In this document: piece after piece, positions 53,539-63,034 of the stretch
How positions within the stretch are numbered: position 1 is the first letter of the stretch
How the letters are laid out: every line of letters starts with the position of its first letter
Source: Fulvivirga maritima
GTDB taxonomy: Bacteria; Bacteroidota; Bacteroidia; Cytophagales; Cyclobacteriaceae
Reading direction: 5' to 3'
Length of the DNA: 64,000 bases
NCBI RefSeq assembly: GCF_021389955.1
Contig: NZ_CP089980.1
Coordinates: 5,451,001-5,515,000, forward strand
Notes under the pieces: generated by a model
The model's database searches: none
The model's input: only the letters and a program-made list of their open reading frames with translations
Told to the model about the DNA's origin: nothing
Translations under genes and position numbers: made by a program

Positions 53539-53934
53539 CTAATCCGCTATCTGGCCCACATTGGCATCTGTGCTTAGGTGCACAAGAGCCATCTTTAAAG
53601 CCTGACTGGCCATAGCACTTTCCTTTAAATGTAGAGAAGCCTTTAAATGAATCTGAGCATTATAACAGTCACCATTTTCTAACTCGGCAACACCCAAAAA
53701 GGCCAGACAAAGTGCCATATCATCTACCTCATGAGCCAGACCATGAGCATCTCTAAAGTAGCTAGTCGCCTTTTCAAACTGGTTTAGTTTAAAGTAAGAC
53801 CAACCTGCATTCCAAAAAAGTCTCCAATCATCAGACTTTTTGAGTACTTCATAAGGTAATACCTTGATCACCTTTTTCCACTGCTGATTGCTCATCAGTT
53901 TCTTAGTACGTTCGTAAATATTTTCTATAGCCAA
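53539..53934 (-). CDS. TPR-like small protein
   Basis: 131 residues of TPR-like helical hairpins (WRLFWNAGWSYFKLNQFEKA, then TSYFRDAHGLAHEVDDMALC and ENGDCYNAQIHLKASLHLKE). No signal peptide, so probably a cytoplasmic interaction protein. Neighbours do not indicate a partner. Confidence 0.75.
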   Translation of the reverse strand: MAIENIYERTKKLMSNQQWKKVIKVLPYEVLKKSDDWRLFWNAGWSYFKLNQFEKATSYFRDAHGLAHEVDDMALCLAFLGVAELENGDCYNAQIHLKASLHLKESAMASQALKMALVHLSTDANVGQIAD

Positions 53935-54128
53935 CTTATTATGAGAGGGTTATGTTTTAAAGCATTTTATACCTATGACAACTTTAGATATGATACTATA
54001 ACAATATCCTGTAAATAAAATTTAAGAAAATGCAGGTAAAATGAAAATTATTTTCAAATGCCATTTTAAAGTATCTAAATCAAAGAATTAGCTCATATCT
54101 ATTGTAGATAGATATCTAAAAATCTGCC

Positions 54129-54356
54129 TTAGCACTTATTAATATAAATATGATTAGATATGTAACAGGCTACCAAATATTGAGCTGACTTCGCAAAACC
54201 GGCTCCGCTCCATAGTCTATATTGAAACCTTTCATCATATTGAAACTCAGATGGTGAGTGCACCTCATTAATCTCACCATTTTTCTTATTGATTTCTGCT
54301 AAAAAATACTGTCCATCATCATTTTTGGCTAGGACTAAAAGGTCCTCATCAACCAT
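54129..54356 (-). CDS. Small hypothetical protein, possibly an N-terminally truncated remnant
   Basis: 75 residues from ATG 54356. The same frame is open upstream (WGRTQPYHIDQLIMVDEDLL) to a stop at about 54400, so the ATG may be internal to a decayed longer gene. Strands such as EDLLVLAKNDDGQYFLAEIN are protein-like. Repeats begin directly upstream. No family recognised. Confidence 0.45.
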   Translation of the reverse strand: MVDEDLLVLAKNDDGQYFLAEINKKNGEINEVHSPSEFQYDERFQYRLWSGAGFAKSAQYLVACYISNHIYINKC

Positions 54357-54399
54357 TATTAGCTGATCGATATGATAAGGTTGTGTCCTGCCCCAACTG

Positions 54400-54952
54400 G
54401 TTCAGGGTAATAAAAAAACTTAGCGCATACGTTCGCTTGTGCCACTAAATTATAAATTTGACTAAAAACAAACCTCAAACCGCCATCCCGGCGGTAACGA
54501 AGTGGAGAGCCGGGACCTCACTGATCAGTACTACTGACTGAGCAGTTAGATTCCTGATATCATTCCGCTATGCTGCATGATTCAGGAATGACGCCCTACC
54601 CTATCTGGTAATTACGAGGAAGGTATGAGGAAGTAATCTCGGGACTATGGAATACAGGCTGCAATGGACTGTAGTAGTAACTTAGAGATGGCTTCGCTGG
54701 ATTCGCAATAACCAGTATAATTATACGTAACACAATCATTATCGTCATCCCGGCCGTAACGGAGTGAAGAGCCGGGATCTCTCTGATCAAGTACTGCTAA
54801 CTGAGCAGTGAAGTGGTTTTAATACCGTGTCGGAGAAACTAGTGATTCTTAGAAAGTTCTTAGGAGCAGACTTCACACAACTAGATAACTGAAATCAAAA
54901 ATAGGCACAAGTGGACACTTGCGCCAGTTTGAGGATGAATAAGCGCAAAGCT
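54400..54952. repeat. REP-rich intergenic region
   Basis: Contains two R2 hairpins (54484-54518, 54745-54780), an R4 hairpin (54548-54593), the CCCTATCTGGTAATTACGAG block also found in the 473-bp repeats, and an R5 hairpin (54902-54926). No coding potential apart from the regulator remnant that follows. Confidence 0.7.
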
Positions 54953-54954
54953 AG

Positions 54955-55086
54955 ATCACTGATGATGAACTGCTGACCATGTTCTCTAAAACTGAAACAC
55001 TCAATGAAGCTGACCGTAATTGTGTAAAGTCTCTCATTAAATCTTTCCTCTTTCAAAAGGACATGCAGCAACAATTGGCACAATAA
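54955..55086 (+). pseudogene. XRE-family transcriptional regulator, C-terminal remnant
   Basis: A 43-codon plus-strand frame, ITDDELLTMFSKTETLNEAD then RNCVKSLIKSFLFQKDMQQQ LAQ and stop, matches the conserved C-terminal tail of Bacteroidota HTH-XRE regulators. The HTH domain and start codon are missing and a stop precedes the fragment directly. A likely casualty of the repeat expansion next to it. Confidence 0.65.
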
Positions 55087-55162
55087 AAAAAAACCTACAT
55101 CTCTGCAAGGCTTATCTATTTCTTATGTCATTTCACGAAAGTAACTTCCTCGCTTGTAGGTA

Positions 55163-55720
55163 TTATAATCCTCTAAAGCTATAATCAAACGCATCAGTCA
55201 TACATACACTTTCTAATTTTAAATGGCCTTCTTTTAGTATCATATTGTAGCACTGCGCTTGTTTATCAGGTTGTTTTGAATAAAGATTAAGTGTAACATA
55301 AGCTCTCCTATCATCCAAAATTGATCTTTTGATTTCTATTAGATATGATGAAGTATCTTGCAAGCTAACAAACTCTTCCAGTGATATCTTTTCAAGATCA
55401 TAAAGCTCCTTATTCTCTAAAGGATAGCATGAGAACGGCTTTAATAATGGCCTATCCGTATCTGAAGTTAAATTACTCCAAGAACATATTGAGTCTAGGA
55501 TATAGAATTTTTGATTATCAAAATCAGAAACAGCAAACACATCAATTAGAAATGGATCTTTCTGAAAAGGCTTATGCTCCGAGGGGTTTAGCAAAACCTC
55601 ATCTATCAAGAAGTTTACTGCCTCAATTTCCAATTTATGAGTCTCGACTTTAGATTCAGGAGTACAGGCTTGAATCATAAAAAGAAACATTGCCACTGAT
55701 AAAAGACGCTTAGTTACCAT
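55163..55720 (-). CDS. Hypothetical lipoprotein
   Basis: 185 residues from the ATG 55718-55720 (MVTKRLLSVAMFLFMIQACT), chosen because the signal peptide and lipobox MIQAC follow directly; the longer frame to 55786 lies inside the upstream gene. The mature part is beta-rich (ESKVETHKLEIEAVNFLIDE). Its start overlaps the upstream ORF (55710-56339) by 11 bp. This layout fits a secreted toxin domain and its lipoprotein immunity partner, but neither family is recognised. Confidence 0.68.
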   Translation of the reverse strand: MVTKRLLSVAMFLFMIQACTPESKVETHKLEIEAVNFLIDEVLLNPSEHKPFQKDPFLIDVFAVSDFDNQKFYILDSICSWSNLTSDTDRPLLKPFSCYPLENKELYDLEKISLEEFVSLQDTSSYLIEIKRSILDDRRAYVTLNLYSKQPDKQAQCYNMILKEGHLKLESVCMTDAFDYSFRGL

Positions 55721-56339
55721 ATACATAATTCTTAAAGCGTACTGCTTGGTTGTAAAGTTTTTCTCTTGAGGAATTACTGGATCCAAAAGGAAAGTAAAAA
55801 TCGAAATTAATTAAATTTGCCCCCGTCCCTGCAGAATTAAATGTAACCCTAACAAAACTATCCATAGTCATCACTGTCATACCACTGAATTTATTTTCAG
55901 CGTCTTTGTAGGAGTAAACCCAATCAGACCCACTTTTTTCATACCTTAATTGATATCCTGCATTTACCTTAACCCCTATTTCAAACTTCCTATTCTGAGT
56001 TGTAAGTCCAAGAAATCTATCAGCAATGTTATTACTAATTGTATTAGGTAAGAAAACATCCTCAAAATAAAGGGTTTTTTTGTTTTCTTTCATCCATAAT
56101 GATGCATCTCTCAACTGATTTGCAATTTCTGAAAATGATGCCGTACTAAAATCAATAGGACCATGACCCCCCCCATTCTGAGCAACACCACTTCCTAAAT
56201 CACCCCACCAATCAGGAAATTCTCCATTTCTAGCGGCCTCAATGGTTATGGAAGGTGCTAGTAAAGTTTCTATGCCGTAAGCTGAATACATAAATAAGGC
56301 ATTCTCAATATTGGTTGTTCCTGTATAAGAGTAACAAAA
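55710..56339 (-). pseudogene. Orphan C-terminal domain, N-terminally truncated (toxin-like context)
   Basis: The frame is open from a TGA at 56340-56342 to the stop at 55710: CYSYTGTTNIENALFMYSAY, LAPSITIEAARNGEFPDWWG, ..., FYFPFGSSNSS, YNQAVRFKNYVYGN. The first Met (56291) is in the middle of a domain, so this looks like the tail of a larger gene that is missing. A 193-residue product from Met56291 is possible. It reads as a folded domain with WWG and YSYKDAEN motifs. The overlapping lipoprotein gene downstream suggests a toxin/immunity remnant. Confidence 0.55.
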
Positions 56340-56572
56340 TCAAGCCATTCTACTACAGAAAAGGATACAAAATGAATATCTGATGATTTCTGATTTTATA
56401 ACCACCGGAACCGGTTTGAATCTAAACAATAATTGCTTAAATCGATAAAGATTTGTGGTTTAATACTGTCTCAAAGACTCAGAGACACACGTTGGCATTG
56501 GAAACTGGGTAGGCAGAGACCGCGAGCAATTGTATCCTCCTAATAGAACTATCTTTTGATCTCTATATTATC

Positions 56573-56905
56573 TTAAGACGGCTCAACCATCTCTAAATTG
56601 ATTAAAGCCAGAATAATTGAAATATATAATAAACCTATTATTGTATTAATTAATGCTTTGTACTTTTTGGCAATTAAATCACCTCCTGTATTCGTCATTA
56701 CAAACCATGGAAAAAAGACTTCTAATTCTGTTAAATGAAAATCCCAAAATGCTTCTGAATTAAACTTATCGACTTTGCTAAAATGGATTTTATCTTGAGA
56801 CTTAAATTTATTTAATCTTATAAGCAACTTTCTATGGAGGATTTTCTTGAGGTATGCTAGGGTTGAGCACCACAAAATAAATAACAACGCCTTTTCTAAA
56901 AACAT
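56573..56905 (-). CDS. Small membrane protein, unknown
   Basis: 110 residues with TM1 at the N-terminus (ALLFILWCSTLAYLKKI) and TM2 near the C-terminus (LINTIIGLLYISIILALINL), joined by a basic loop and an aromatic stretch (FWDFHLTELEVFFPWFVMTN). Not recognised. The 56906-57233 stretch beyond it holds only an R2 hairpin (57136-57171) and no gene. Confidence 0.65.
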   Translation of the reverse strand: MFLEKALLFILWCSTLAYLKKILHRKLLIRLNKFKSQDKIHFSKVDKFNSEAFWDFHLTELEVFFPWFVMTNTGGDLIAKKYKALINTIIGLLYISIILALINLEMVEPS

Positions 56906-57233
56906 AAATAATTGAACTATAATACCCTAACCTCAATATAATCAGCCCCAATGCCGAATAAATCAGAGGCTATTTTTATATAATTCAGGGTGCGAATTGC
57001 TTTAATTATAGATGTAAATATAGATAAATTATACCGCTTCCAAATAGCGACAACATGCTACAAAACGGACTTGAATATTAACCTGGCTCCGCCCGCTATA
57101 ACCAGTTGTTGAAAGTATAAACTAACATCATACCATCATCCCGGCCGGAGCGAAGTGGAGAGCCGGGATCTTACTGGTCAGGTAGTGCTAGCTGAACAGT
57201 AGGATATAAAGAATCAGTTTGAGTCAAGGCCAA

Positions 57234-57596
57234 TTATAAACGAGATCTATAAGGAGGCTTAGCCCAACCCTTTTCAGGAATTTTTAAATGCTCAGGTAAC
57301 TCATAATCTAAATAAATTTGACTATTATTTGGCCTTTCATATGAAAACTTCACCAAATATCTACCTCCAGGAACCTTGGCCTCGTAAGCGTAAGAAGTAC
57401 TACTTTTATATTCTACTCCATTAACGACATAAGTATAGGCTACGCTTCTTCCTCCCTTGGCTGTAAGATAGAGTCTTGGAGTAATTCCAATTGTATATGC
57501 TGGGTAACTCCTAATAGACTTTCTCTTTACATAACCTTTGTACCATCCAAATAAAAGCATCAAGAATACTAGAATAATAAATCCGTATTTCCTCAA
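57234..57596 (-). CDS. Small signal-anchored protein, unknown
   Basis: 120 residues. N-terminal signal anchor (YGFIILVFLMLLFGWYKGYV), then a short beta-rich domain (VAYTYVVNGVEYKSSTSYAY, YLVKFSYERPNNSQIYLDYE). It resembles small DUF3592-like periplasmic domains but cannot be assigned. Single gene. Confidence 0.7.
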   Translation of the reverse strand: MRKYGFIILVFLMLLFGWYKGYVKRKSIRSYPAYTIGITPRLYLTAKGGRSVAYTYVVNGVEYKSSTSYAYEAKVPGGRYLVKFSYERPNNSQIYLDYELPEHLKIPEKGWAKPPYRSRL

Positions 57597-57860
57597 AACA
57601 TTAATATATTTTCTCTGTAAAATTAGAACTTATTGATACATATGCATCAGTATAAACACCAGATCCAAAAAGAGCTTCGTAAATAAGATTTCACTTAAGA
57701 GATACCACTAATACATCCTGCGTTCGGACTAGTTACGGCTTCGCTCACGCACTCCCGTATCACCTCCCCCTTGATGCAATAATTAGCAAAAACACTCTTA
57801 TTTCCAACATCAGATACTGCTAATAATTGACTGTTGAGAGACTTGGGAGGCAATTAGTCC

Positions 57861-58650
57861 CGATCGTCTACATTTCGACACGGCTCAATGTGACTCGACT
57901 GTGGTTTCATCTTGCTGTACTGTCGTGAGGTGAAAGAAGTTTGAAAAATAGGCCTTTCTCAAGTCCTTAGTGGCGGTTTATAACTATGAAATGCTTCAGT
58001 GAGCGGAAGACCTCACAGCAAGAAAGAGTTTTTTGTTACTTTTTTGATCGATTGTAAAAAAGTAAGAAACCTCAGCTATGAAATGCAGACAGTGGATTAA
58101 CCAAGCAAACAGCTGTATGAAAAGCTTTACTTAAACCAATAAATAGATCTCTCCTGCCGTCGAGATGACCCTGATTTTTAGGAAGTAGATCATGAATCAG
58201 TACCGATCGTCTACACTTCGACGCGGCTCAATGTGACTCGATTGTGGTTTCATCTTGCTGTACTGTCGTGAGGTGAAAGAAGTTTGAAAAATAGGCCTTT
58301 CTCAAGTACTTAGTGGCAGTTCATAACCATGAAATGCTTCAGTGAGTGGAAGACCTCACAGCAAGAAAGAGTTTTTTGTTACTTTTTTGATCGATTGCAA
58401 AAAGGTAAGAAACCTCAGCTATGAAATGCAGACAGTGGATTAAGCAAGCAAACAGCTGTATGAAAAGCTTTACTTAAACCAATAAATAGATCTCTCCTGC
58501 CGTCGAGATGACCCTGATTTTTAGGAAGTAGATCATGAATCAGTACCGATCGTCTACACTTCGACGCGGCTCAATGTGACTCGATTGTGGTTTCATCTTG
58601 CTGTACTGTCGTGAGGTGAAAGAAGTTTGAAAAATAGGCCTTTCTTAAAT
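57861..58650. repeat. 343-bp tandem repeat, about 2.3 copies
   Basis: Two full units (57861-58203, 58204-58546) and a partial third (58547 to about 58650), in constant phase at 343 bp. Each unit begins with the R3-type palindrome (TCTACACTTCGACGCGGCTC) and contains TCGTGAGGTGAAAGAAGTTT, a stretch with GATCGATTG flanked by GTTACTTTTTT, and ATAGATCTCTCCTGCCGTCG. Units 1 and 2 differ by only a few bases. No long ORF. The 57597-57860 part has nothing recognisable beyond a short palindrome-rich segment. Confidence 0.9.
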
Positions 58651-58707
58651 CCTTAGCTTTATTGAAGATTTCTGCACAAAGGCTTAGTAAGTATACTTGA
58701 TAATAAT

Positions 58708-58742
58708 AAAAAAGCCCCTGAAATTTCTCTCAGGGACTTTTC
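58708..58742 (-). terminator. Terminator of the GH97 operon
   Basis: On the minus strand AGTCCCTGAGAGAAATTTCAGGGGCTTTTTT: a GC-containing stem followed by a U-tract, 24 bp after the GH97 stop. Confidence 0.85.
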
Positions 58743-58765
58743 CTCACTTCAATATAATTAACCAA

Positions 58766-60730
58766 TTATTTCTTGCTGATAATAGCAGCCCAGCCGCCAC
58801 CTTTGGCCATATGCAGGGTTACTTTCTTATTATCAGATAGTGTTTTTTGTTCTTTTTTATAGTCTTCAGCGTACTTTTCGGCGTTTATACCATCTTTCAT
58901 CAGTTCTATAGTATAGTTTCCATCTTCCAAAAAGCTTAAGTCCAGCTCCATATCTCGGGCTGATGAATTGGTCATAGCTCCAATATACCATTTGTCGCCA
59001 CTTCTGCGAGCTATTGCTATGTACTCTCCTATTTTACCTTCAAGCACTTTAGTTTCATCCCACGCAGCAGGAAATTGAGCAATAAAGCTGGTAGTTTCTT
59101 TATCTTCAAGATAAGCTGAAGGCGCATCGCACAGCATTTGTAAAGGGCTTTCATACACAGCATACATGGCTACTTGATGGCAACGAGTTCCTATGCTCAT
59201 AGGTCTGTCAAAAGAGACGTGGTAGTTAAGAGGTTGGGCATTAGCCATTGCTCCGGGAGTAAAGTCCATAGGTCCGGCTACCATGCGAGTAAACGGCAAA
59301 GTGACCGTATGCTCTGGCGTAATTTGTTCGCTCCATTTATTGTTTTCATTACCTAAAACCCCTTCATAAGTCATTACGTTAGGGTATGCTCTCCTTAAAC
59401 CAGCCGGCTTAAATGCACCATGAAAATCAACCATCAGCTCATTTTCAGCAGCAATTTTAGCAATGCGTTCATAGCTATTTACCATATACTGATCTGCTCG
59501 CTGCATAAAATCGACCTTAATACCTTTAACTCCCCACTGATGGTACAAGCTTAATATTCCTTCAATATTCTTATCTAAAGGATGCCATAATAACCAGAGA
59601 ATAAGATTTACATTTTTACTTTTAGCATATGAAACTAACTCTGGTATGTCAATATCAGGGTTAGACTCCATCACTTCGGTAGTAGTTTTGGTCCATCCTT
59701 CATCCAGAATAACGTACTCTAAGCCGTATTCAGAAGCAAAATCGATATAATATTTATAAGTCTGTGTATTAATGCCTGACTCAAAATCAACTCCATAGAT
59801 GTTGTTAGCGTTATACCAATCCCAGGCAATACGGCCGGGCTTTATCCAGTCGGTACTTTTAAGGGTATTAGGTCTTGAGAGTTGCATTACCAAATTGCTC
59901 TTCACAAAATCACGATCATCATCACTGATGACAAATACTCTCCATGGAAATGATCTGGAGCCTGTGGTTTCGGCAATATAATCGGCCTGCTTTACAAATT
60001 CCTCTGACCTATCTGATCTGCCTTTTAAAGGTCTGGTTTCAAGAACTACAGGTGCAGCCGAAGCTTCAAAACCACCTGTAGTCTTTTTCTCCAGAAACAA
60101 ACAAGGGTAATCATACAGATCGGCCTCCGTTAAGAGCACTGCCGCTCCATCTTTGGCATCGAACCGTACGGGCATAGCGCAGAAATCACCAGCAGGTATA
60201 GTATCTATAGCCTGATAAATGAACTCCTGCTCAAAATGAGAATACATGCTTTTTTCCTTAGGGAAATAAGAAGTAGAGCCTTCCGGAAAATCAAGATCCA
60301 GCTGCTCATTATAAACCTGAATATTCTTCTTGCCTAATGCTGTTATAAATCGGTAAGCCACGCCATCATTATAAACTCTAAACTCAAGGCTAAACTTCTC
60401 CTTAAATTTTAAAATGAGTTCATTATAAGCGGCCGTCACTTCTTTGTCTTTACTAGAAACTACAAATGAGGTAGTCTCTTCTTTTGAATTGATGCTATTG
60501 GACTTTAGCCGAGCATCTTTTCCGAGCACTTTGCCAGAACCTAAGTCCAGTGCAATAGTGGCATTTTTTACGGTGAGCTTGTTTTTATGCTTCACCTGAA
60601 ATGAAATCTGATCACCATGGGTCACCTGTAATTGCAGGTCTCCATCGGGTGATTTTACATCAAAACTTTGCTGTGCCTGAGCTGCAGACACCAGTAGTAG
60701 TAGCGTTATTATGAAAGAAAAACGAGTCAT
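58766..60730 (-). CDS. GH97 glycoside hydrolase
   Basis: 654 residues. Signal peptide cut after AQAQ. N-terminal beta-sandwich (FDVKSPDGDLQLQVTHGDQI), a (beta/alpha)8 barrel with IAWDWYNANNIYGVDFESGI, EYVILDEGWTK, GIKVDFMQRADQ (Asp407) and NVMTYEGVLGNENNKW (Glu456), and a C-terminal GH97_C beta domain. The Asp in the VDF motif resembles retaining GH97 alpha-galactosidases rather than the inverting SusB type, but the mechanism is inferred. Last gene of an operon with the S9 peptidase and GH127-like genes. Confidence 0.93.
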   Translation of the reverse strand: MTRFSFIITLLLLVSAAQAQQSFDVKSPDGDLQLQVTHGDQISFQVKHKNKLTVKNATIALDLGSGKVLGKDARLKSNSINSKEETTSFVVSSKDKEVTAAYNELILKFKEKFSLEFRVYNDGVAYRFITALGKKNIQVYNEQLDLDFPEGSTSYFPKEKSMYSHFEQEFIYQAIDTIPAGDFCAMPVRFDAKDGAAVLLTEADLYDYPCLFLEKKTTGGFEASAAPVVLETRPLKGRSDRSEEFVKQADYIAETTGSRSFPWRVFVISDDDRDFVKSNLVMQLSRPNTLKSTDWIKPGRIAWDWYNANNIYGVDFESGINTQTYKYYIDFASEYGLEYVILDEGWTKTTTEVMESNPDIDIPELVSYAKSKNVNLILWLLWHPLDKNIEGILSLYHQWGVKGIKVDFMQRADQYMVNSYERIAKIAAENELMVDFHGAFKPAGLRRAYPNVMTYEGVLGNENNKWSEQITPEHTVTLPFTRMVAGPMDFTPGAMANAQPLNYHVSFDRPMSIGTRCHQVAMYAVYESPLQMLCDAPSAYLEDKETTSFIAQFPAAWDETKVLEGKIGEYIAIARRSGDKWYIGAMTNSSARDMELDLSFLEDGNYTIELMKDGINAEKYAEDYKKEQKTLSDNKKVTLHMAKGGGWAAIISKK

Positions 60731-60801
60731 AAGTTATATTTTAGTTAGTATGCTAAAATTAGCCTAATACTATAAAAATCTACAATAAAGTACCATCAAT
60801 C

Positions 60802-63034
60802 TTACTTATTCCAATCAGGTGTTTTTTCACCCTGAAGCTTTCTGATAAAGAAATCTCTTCGCTTTCTCTCTCCATACTCTCCACCCAAAGTATGATTCAT
60901 ACCTGGCAACACTACTAATTCGAATTCCTTATCTGCCTTAATCAGTGCATCAACCAATTGCATGGTAGAAGAAGGGTCCACATTATCATCCATTTCTCCC
61001 AGAATAAGCATGAGCTGAGACTGCAGCTTATCGGCATTTTCAATAGCCGAGTTTTCAATATACTCCTGCCCTGTCGGATACCCCATCCAGAGCTCATTCC
61101 ACCAGATTTTATCCATACGGTTATCATAACAACCGCAAGCAGCCACTCCCGCTTTATAAAATTCAGGATATTGCAATAAACCGTTTACAGTACTCTGCCC
61201 ACCTGCGGAACCTCCGTAAAGCCCTACCCTATCAATATCCATGTAAGGGTATTTTTCAGCGGCCTCTTTTATCCATTTCATTCTATCAGGGAAGCCCGAG
61301 TCCTTGAGGTTCTTATAGCACACTTCACCAAAAGCCTTAGAACGGTTTCCGGTACCCATGCCATCTAGCTGAACTACTATAAAGCCCAGCTCAGCTAACC
61401 CTGAAAACCAATATGAAGTAGTAAAGTCTTTTGGTACATAGTTAGAGCCGGGGCCTGCATATATGTACTCTATTACCGGGTATGACTTATTAGGATCGAA
61501 ATTAGTAGGTCTGTAAATAATACCCCAAATATCCGTTTTTCCATCTCTGGCTGTGGTAGTAAAAACTTCTGGAGCCTTCCAGTTTTTAGCCGTTAATTCG
61601 CTTATATCAGCCTCCTCCAGTTTTTTAATCACTTTACCGCTTTCTCCATCTCTAAGAACGAGAACCGGAGCCATATCTACTCTGCTGTAACGATCTATGA
61701 TGTGCTTTTTATCAGGCGAAAGCCAGGTATGATGGTTAGCATTCTCAGTTGTAAGGTCTTTAAAGTGCTTTCCATTAATATTTACTGTGCAAAGATGAAT
61801 CTGATATGGATCTTCTCCCTTTTTTCAAGCCCGAAGCTTCAAACCAGATTTGTCCTGTTTCCTGATCAATATCTACCACATTACGCACAAGCCATTCACC
61901 TTTAGTGATTTGCTTCTGTTGTTCACCGCTCACTGCATCATACAAATACAAGTGAAACCAACCGTCGCGCTGTGATTTCCAAATAATTTGTTTATCATCG
62001 TTATACATCCATTTGCGCAGCTGAGGATATTCTACATAAGTATTGCTGGTTTCTTCAATAAGCACTTTGGTCTTACCTGTAGCAGCATTAACCCGCACTA
62101 CCTGATACTTCTGATGACCTCTTTCATTAAAATCAAAAATAAAGCCTTTGCTATCTTCCATCCACTGGATGTGAGAAAGGTCAAATTGATTTTCAAAAGG
62201 CTGACCATCAACAGCTATTTGCTTTAAAGTTTCAATATCAAATAGTGCAGGCTGCTTAATAGGTACTGCGTCTCCGGGCTTTAGGTATTCCCTTTTGTGC
62301 AGCTTAGGTTGTAGTTGATCGTTTGGCGAAGATTCTATTAAATAGAAATACTTTTTCACGTTAGGACGAACCTGATACGTAGCTAATTTTTTAGAATCAG
62401 GAGACCAGGCAAGGTAAGAAGAATAGAGATTACCTTCAGCTCCATCAAAACTTAATACTGTTTCTTTACCAGAAGCTTTATCTTTTACTACTACATTATA
62501 GTTTTTGATAAAGGCAACCCACTTACCGTCAGGTGAAGTTACAGGATCGTTGCCCAATTCATCTCTGGCTTCTGCCCAGTAGCCCCAGTCAGGCCTTTCG
62601 GGTAGTTTTTCTTTAGATAATGATTTATTTTTTAGTCCATAGGTCCATTTAAACCCATCGAGGTGGAATGAAAATGAGGTTAAATCATCTGAAAATTTCT
62701 CATTTCTTAGGGGTAGTTTAAAAGGCTTAAAGTCTTTGCTTAAGCTATCATTAAGTTGGGCAGCCAGGTCTTCCTGATTAAGCGGCGTAGACGAGCTTTC
62801 CTGCTCCATATCATATACCACATACTCATTACCTTCCTTCCTGTTTATTTTATACCAAAATAAAGAACCATTGAGCCATTCCGGCTCTATTCTGGTACCA
62901 TAAGCCAGCTTTCCATAACCTGCTACCTCATCAGCATGCTTATAATCCTCACGAGTGGGCTGCGCTTGCAACCCACCCATAAGGAAACATAACAAGAGGC
63001 AAAATAAAAATGCTCTTTTCACTTTCACGTTCAT
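60802..63034 (-). pseudogene. S9 family peptidase (DPP IV-like), frameshifted
   Basis: 5' part 61775-63034: signal peptide, then DPPIV_N propeller (WVAFIKNYNVVVKDKASGKE, WSPDSKKLATYQVRPNV). 3' part: alpha/beta hydrolase with GLYGGSAGGQS (catalytic Ser), LGEMDDNVDPSS (Asp) and GMNHTLGG (His). They are joined by a one-base shift in the homopolymer C3T6 at 61817-61825 (minus AAAAAAGGG). The first frame turns to RRSISDSSLHSKY-stop, while the correct frame reads ...KKGEDPYQIHLCTVNINGKH. Either a true pseudogene or a sequencing indel; all active-site residues survive. Starts in overlap (TAATG) with the GH127-like gene. Confidence 0.88.

Noticed and set aside
57861-58650. CRISPR array or leader
   Set aside because: The repeat unit is 343 bp, has no short repeat/unique spacer alternation and no cas genes are nearby.
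58766-63034. GH97 as part of the two-susCD PUL
   Set aside because: Separated by about 15 kb of unrelated genes, and it lies in its own operon with GH127, so a functional link is not supported.
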